Source: Syntrophaceae bacterium UBA4778 (GTDB taxonomy: Bacteria; Desulfobacterota; Syntrophia; Syntrophales; UBA4778). From it: a DNA stretch of 28,711 bases. Each line of letters begins with the position of its first letter. Within the stretch, counting starts at the first letter, position 1. The notes under the pieces were generated by a model. It searched no databases. It was not told the origin of the DNA and saw only the letters and a program-made list of their open reading frames with translations. Location of the stretch: positions 1 to 28,711 of the forward strand of contig DHHG01000231.1 of assembly GCA_002403175.1 (NCBI GenBank), in the 5' to 3' direction. The position numbers and the translations under genes were made by a program. Shown one piece after another: positions 25,546-28,711 of the stretch.

Positions 25546-26739
25546 TTACCTTATGAATCCCGGGTTGGGCCTTTGGGGCGTTTCGCTCTTTTTCATTTTC
25601 GAGAGCGATTCCAAAATGACTTCCTGCCCCTCTTTCAAGTTGCCGGATAAGACTTCCGTGTAGGTTCCGTCACTTATCCCGGTGGTGATTCTGAGACGTT
25701 TCGGCTCCTGATTTTCCAGAACCCAGATACTGGTGCCCGGTTGCGAATTTCTGGCACTGAGTTCCGGTTTCCCTGCAGGTTTCGCGGTTGGCATTTTAAA
25801 TCGTAAAGCCGTATTGGATATCCTTAGGACATTCGGCTTCTCATCGGCGATAATAGAAACATTCGCCGTCATGCCGGGTTTGAGTTTGAAATCGGGATTG
25901 ATGACATTGACGATTACATCATACGTGACCACATTCTGTACGGTTACGGGCGCATTGCGGATTTCCGAAATCTTTCCCTTAAAAATCATATCGGGATAAG
26001 CGTCGACCGTAAATTCGACCGGCTGCCCGAGAGCGATCCTGCCTATGTCTGCCTCGGCGACACTTGTATTGACCTGCATTCGTGTCAGGTCTTGAGCGAT
26101 ATTGAAAAGGGTAGGTGTTTGAAAACTGGCCGCTACGGTTTGGCCTACATCTACATTGCGTGAAATCACGGTTCCGTCAACGGGCGAGAGAATTCTGGTA
26201 TACCTCAGATTGATTTCTGCCGTCTTCAGAGCGGCTTTCTGTTGTTCGATCTGTGCACGTGAGGCCGAAACCTGCGCCATAGCCGAAGCCGAATTGGTTT
26301 CGGCCGTATCGAGTTCGCTTCGCGCAATCAGGTTTTTGGCGAACAGGGCCCGGTTTCTCTCCAATGTCCTCTTTGCATCGAGATGTGCCGCTTCCGATTT
26401 CTCCAGATTAGCTCGTGATGCCAGCAGGTTGGCTCGCGCTTGTTCCGCCTGGGCCTCGAAAGTGGCCGGATCTATTAAAGCAAGTAGCTGTCCTTTTTTG
26501 ACAGTAGTATTGTAATCGGCGTAAAGATGCTTGATCGTACCCGATACCTGAGTTCCTACCAATACCGTTGTTACTGCATTGACTGTTCCGGTAGCGGTTA
26601 CGGTCGCTCGAATCGTACCTCGAGAGGTTTTCTCCGACCGGAATTTCAGCTCATCCCCATTTCCCTTAAAGGCGAGAAACGCCCCGGCGCAAAGGACCAA
26701 CAGGATAATAATGATGATTCCTGAAATTTTCTTCTTCAT
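25546..26739 (-). CDS. MacA-type periplasmic membrane fusion protein
   Basis: I choose the ATG at 26739 because GGTGGGAG lies just before it and it gives the standard MKKK plus TM start; the frame is open to an ATG at 26805. About 397 residues: N-terminal TM anchor (about 5-25), lipoyl half (GTVNAVTTVLVGTQVSGTI), a long alpha-helical hairpin rich in Ala/Glu/Gln (about 80-165), second lipoyl half (ILSPVDGTVISRNVDVGQTV), beta-barrel and membrane-proximal domains. This is the HlyD/RND-adaptor plan of MacA. It links the inner-membrane ABC pump to the TolC-like channel encoded just upstream. Confidence 0.9.
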   Translation of the reverse strand: MKKKISGIIIIILLVLCAGAFLAFKGNGDELKFRSEKTSRGTIRATVTATGTVNAVTTVLVGTQVSGTIKHLYADYNTTVKKGQLLALIDPATFEAQAEQARANLLASRANLEKSEAAHLDAKRTLERNRALFAKNLIARSELDTAETNSASAMAQVSASRAQIEQQKAALKTAEINLRYTRILSPVDGTVISRNVDVGQTVAASFQTPTLFNIAQDLTRMQVNTSVAEADIGRIALGQPVEFTVDAYPDMIFKGKISEIRNAPVTVQNVVTYDVIVNVINPDFKLKPGMTANVSIIADEKPNVLRISNTALRFKMPTAKPAGKPELSARNSQPGTSIWVLENQEPKRLRITTGISDGTYTEVLSGNLKEGQEVILESLSKMKKSETPQRPNPGFIR

Positions 26740-26839
26740 AGTAGCTCCCACCTTGTTGGGGCTGTTGGCAAAAAGCCCCTTTGTTCCTTTTCGATCTTTG
26801 GACAATCGATAAGCCCAGCATCAATCCCGATAATCGCAA

Positions 26840-28225
26840 TTAATATCTTACGCCGGTTGCCTTATCCATGCTCGCCTGTGCGATTTTATAGTCGTACAGG
26901 GCCTGATTATAGTTCGTTTGCGCATTGCTTGCATTTACCAGCGCGTCAGTGACTTCAATCGGATTGCCTACTCCGGCGGCATACCGTCCGTTTGCCAGTT
27001 CAAGATTCTCGGTCGCCTGGCGGACCGTCAGTTCAGCTGTAGCAATCCGCTGACGCGATTCGAGCAGGTTGAGAAATGCCTGCTGAACATCCAGGGTAAT
27101 TGCTTGCCTGATAAATTCTATGTTTGAATTGACAACATTCAGATTCGCCTTTGCTTCAGCAACCTGGTATTTCGTGAGAAATCCATTGAAAATAGGGAAA
27201 TTGAGCGTTGCCCCCGCAGCCCATCCTTCGTTGAGGGGGAAATCACCACCGGTCCAGCCGTAATTGGCGCTGGCCGTCAAATAAGGATAATAGGATGCGT
27301 TTGCTGATTTCATGGATTGCTCCGCCGCCTTCTTCCTGGCAATGGCCGACTGGAGATCAGGCCTGTTTTGAAATGCCTTCTGCAAGGCTTTTTCCAGATT
27401 GATTTCATAAGGCTGAAAAGAAAGGGTATCTTCAATCGTATACTCAGGTGCGGGCGAAAGCCCCATCGTGTTGTCGAGGGTCACTTTGGCGATTCGCACG
27501 GCATTATCCGCCCGAATCAGATTGAGTTTGGCATTGCTCAAATCAACTTCGGCCTTGGTAACATCGAATTTCGATTTCGTTCCAATCTCATAAAAGCCGG
27601 AAGCTTGATCCAGGTGCTGCTGAAATTGCTTGACGGATTCCTCGGCAACTACTCGGTTTCGCTTTGCCTGCAGAAACCCGAAATAGGCCTGTTTGAGATT
27701 GAGCACGATCTGTTCTTTGGTATTGACTAGATCCGCTGTTGCGGAATCAGTTGAGAACTTTTGAAATTCCACCTGAGAGGCCGTCCTTCCGAAATCATAG
27801 ATATTCTGGCTCCCCGTAAAAGTTCCGGTATAGGAATCATAATTGCCTGATGACACGATTCCCGATTCAGGCTGCCTTGCGGTATGGCCATGGGTGTAAT
27901 CCGCTGAAAAATTGATCTGGGGTAGATAGTTCGATTTCGCCTGTCCGATGCGGCTTCGATTAATATCAACCGTACTTCTGGCAGCCAGGACGGAAGGATG
28001 TCTGCTGAGGGCGACAGCTATTGCCTTGTCCAGGGTGAGCGTTTCACCGGTTTTAATTTCGGGTACGCTGTCCGTTTGGGCAATAAAGCCGGGTGATGTT
28101 TGCTGCGCCGGTAATTCGACCGGAGCCAGGATGGAAAAAGCAAGGACCGCGAGCAGCACCGTAAGAATACAGGCCCATGCTGATTTGGGATGCGATTCTT
28201 GCACTCCGGAATCAGAACGGATCAT
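26840..28225 (-). CDS. TolC-family outer-membrane efflux channel
   Basis: A 461-residue protein with a signal peptide (TM-like core about 17-38) and two repeats of the outer-membrane efflux protein domain, starting LTLDKAIAVALSRHPSVLAARS near 62 and LEKALQKAFQNRPDLQSAIARKK near 280, each followed by long alpha-helices. It forms the trimeric exit duct for the MacA/ABC pump. Its ATG overlaps the stop of the TetR gene as ATGA, so regulator and channel are translated in a coupled way. About 100 bases separate it from the fusion-protein gene. Confidence 0.9.
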   Translation of the reverse strand: MIRSDSGVQESHPKSAWACILTVLLAVLAFSILAPVELPAQQTSPGFIAQTDSVPEIKTGETLTLDKAIAVALSRHPSVLAARSTVDINRSRIGQAKSNYLPQINFSADYTHGHTARQPESGIVSSGNYDSYTGTFTGSQNIYDFGRTASQVEFQKFSTDSATADLVNTKEQIVLNLKQAYFGFLQAKRNRVVAEESVKQFQQHLDQASGFYEIGTKSKFDVTKAEVDLSNAKLNLIRADNAVRIAKVTLDNTMGLSPAPEYTIEDTLSFQPYEINLEKALQKAFQNRPDLQSAIARKKAAEQSMKSANASYYPYLTASANYGWTGGDFPLNEGWAAGATLNFPIFNGFLTKYQVAEAKANLNVVNSNIEFIRQAITLDVQQAFLNLLESRQRIATAELTVRQATENLELANGRYAAGVGNPIEVTDALVNASNAQTNYNQALYDYKIAQASMDKATGVRY

Positions 28226-28711
28226 TGTTTCTTCCCTTCATTGTAAATGGACCTCAATGCTTCCAGAGAAAAATGTGTAATATGTGAAGCGATGTCCTCG
28301 ATTTTTTGAGAATCGAATATGCTTTGTTTAAATGTGGTGTATGTGGATTTCGGATTGCCGAAGTAGAGACATTGGGCTATGATGCTGGCGCTACAAAGAT
28401 GAACGATATCAGAACCGGCCTCTTTGCCGATGATGTTCCCCACAATCGAATTCAGAATGAGAAAGTTGGGATAAAAGGTTTCTTTCATGAAGGCATCGAG
28501 AATCGAGGTCGGATCAATGAATTCCCTTGCCAGTATTTTCCCGAACCAGGAAGGTCGTCCTTTGTCTAGAACGCGAAGAAGAAAAGATCGGATAAAGGCA
28601 TGAAGTCGGATAATCGGATCGGATTCCCCTGCAGCGCCAAAATCCGGCGGATATTTCTGAAGTGAATCAGCCATAACAGTGCGGAGCGTTTCGAGATAAA
28701 GATTCTCCTTG
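28222..28711 (-). CDS. TetR-family regulator, C-terminal part (partial)
   Basis: The frame is open to the window edge, so the N-terminal helix-turn-helix is outside. The first visible residues (KENLYLETL) match the helix that follows the DNA-binding domain in many TetR proteins, and the rest is an all-alpha ligand-binding domain of the CecR/YbiH-like type (FLLRVLDKGRPSWFGKILAREFIDPTSIL). It probably represses the efflux operon it heads and is induced by a pump substrate, the usual arrangement. The ATG at 28674 is internal. Confidence 0.8.
   Translation of the reverse strand, partial: KENLYLETLRTVMADSLQKYPPDFGAAGESDPIIRLHAFIRSFLLRVLDKGRPSWFGKILAREFIDPTSILDAFMKETFYPNFLILNSIVGNIIGKEAGSDIVHLCSASIIAQCLYFGNPKSTYTTFKQSIFDSQKIEDIASHITHFSLEALRSIYNEGKKQ

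Overview
The window reads as chromosome of a Gram-negative, probably anaerobic bacterium. The evidence is a TonB-dependent receptor, a TolC-type outer-membrane efflux channel, OpgG/OpgH periplasmic glucan genes, a group 3-like [NiFe]-hydrogenase and a DUF169 protein. This mix, with moderate GC content and dense two-component signalling, suits a deltaproteobacterium (Desulfobacterota, perhaps Syntrophales-like). That placement is inference; no rRNA or marker gene is present. I see no tRNA, rRNA, CRISPR array, phage or transposase gene.

Layout. (A) 1-3593, plus strand: the 3' end of an outer-membrane barrel-like protein, a secreted cupredoxin, a DUF6515-type surface protein that appears split by frameshift in a 15-nt repeat tract, a secreted protein ending in 19-residue repeats, and a cupin. 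(B) 3703-11436, minus strand: a signalling operon. In transcription order it has a decayed 3' remnant of a yfiR-like gene, a CHASE8-HAMP hybrid histidine kinase with two receivers and an Hpt domain, a REC-PAS-GGDEF-EAL protein, a TonB-dependent receptor and an intact YfiR. (C) 11647-12159, plus strand: a DJ-1/PfpI protein. (D) 12232-16514, minus strand: a hydrogenase operon of a HoxU/NuoG-like iron-sulfur subunit, HoxY-like small subunit, HoxH-like large subunit and maturation protease, behind a good sigma-70 promoter. (E) 16722-20182, minus strand: opgG and opgH. (F) 20359-22218, minus strand: an orphan PAS-GAF histidine kinase. (G) 22500-23270, minus strand: a DUF169 protein. (H) 23616-28711, minus strand: a tetR-tolC-macA-ATPase-permease tripartite efflux operon, followed by a non-coding stretch with two REP-like hairpins.

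How they work together. The most interesting unit is B. In Pseudomonas, YfiR is a periplasmic repressor that acts on the CHASE8-type periplasmic domain of the diguanylate cyclase YfiN. Here a YfiR-family protein sits with a hybrid kinase whose periplasmic part looks like CHASE8, next to a receiver-linked protein whose EAL domain looks intact and whose GGDEF domain looks dead. This suggests YfiR control has been moved from a cyclase to a phosphorelay that may lower c-di-GMP, with the outer-membrane receptor as a possible signal entry point. In D, the hydrogenase lacks adjacent HoxE/HoxF flavin subunits, so its electron acceptor cannot be read from the window.
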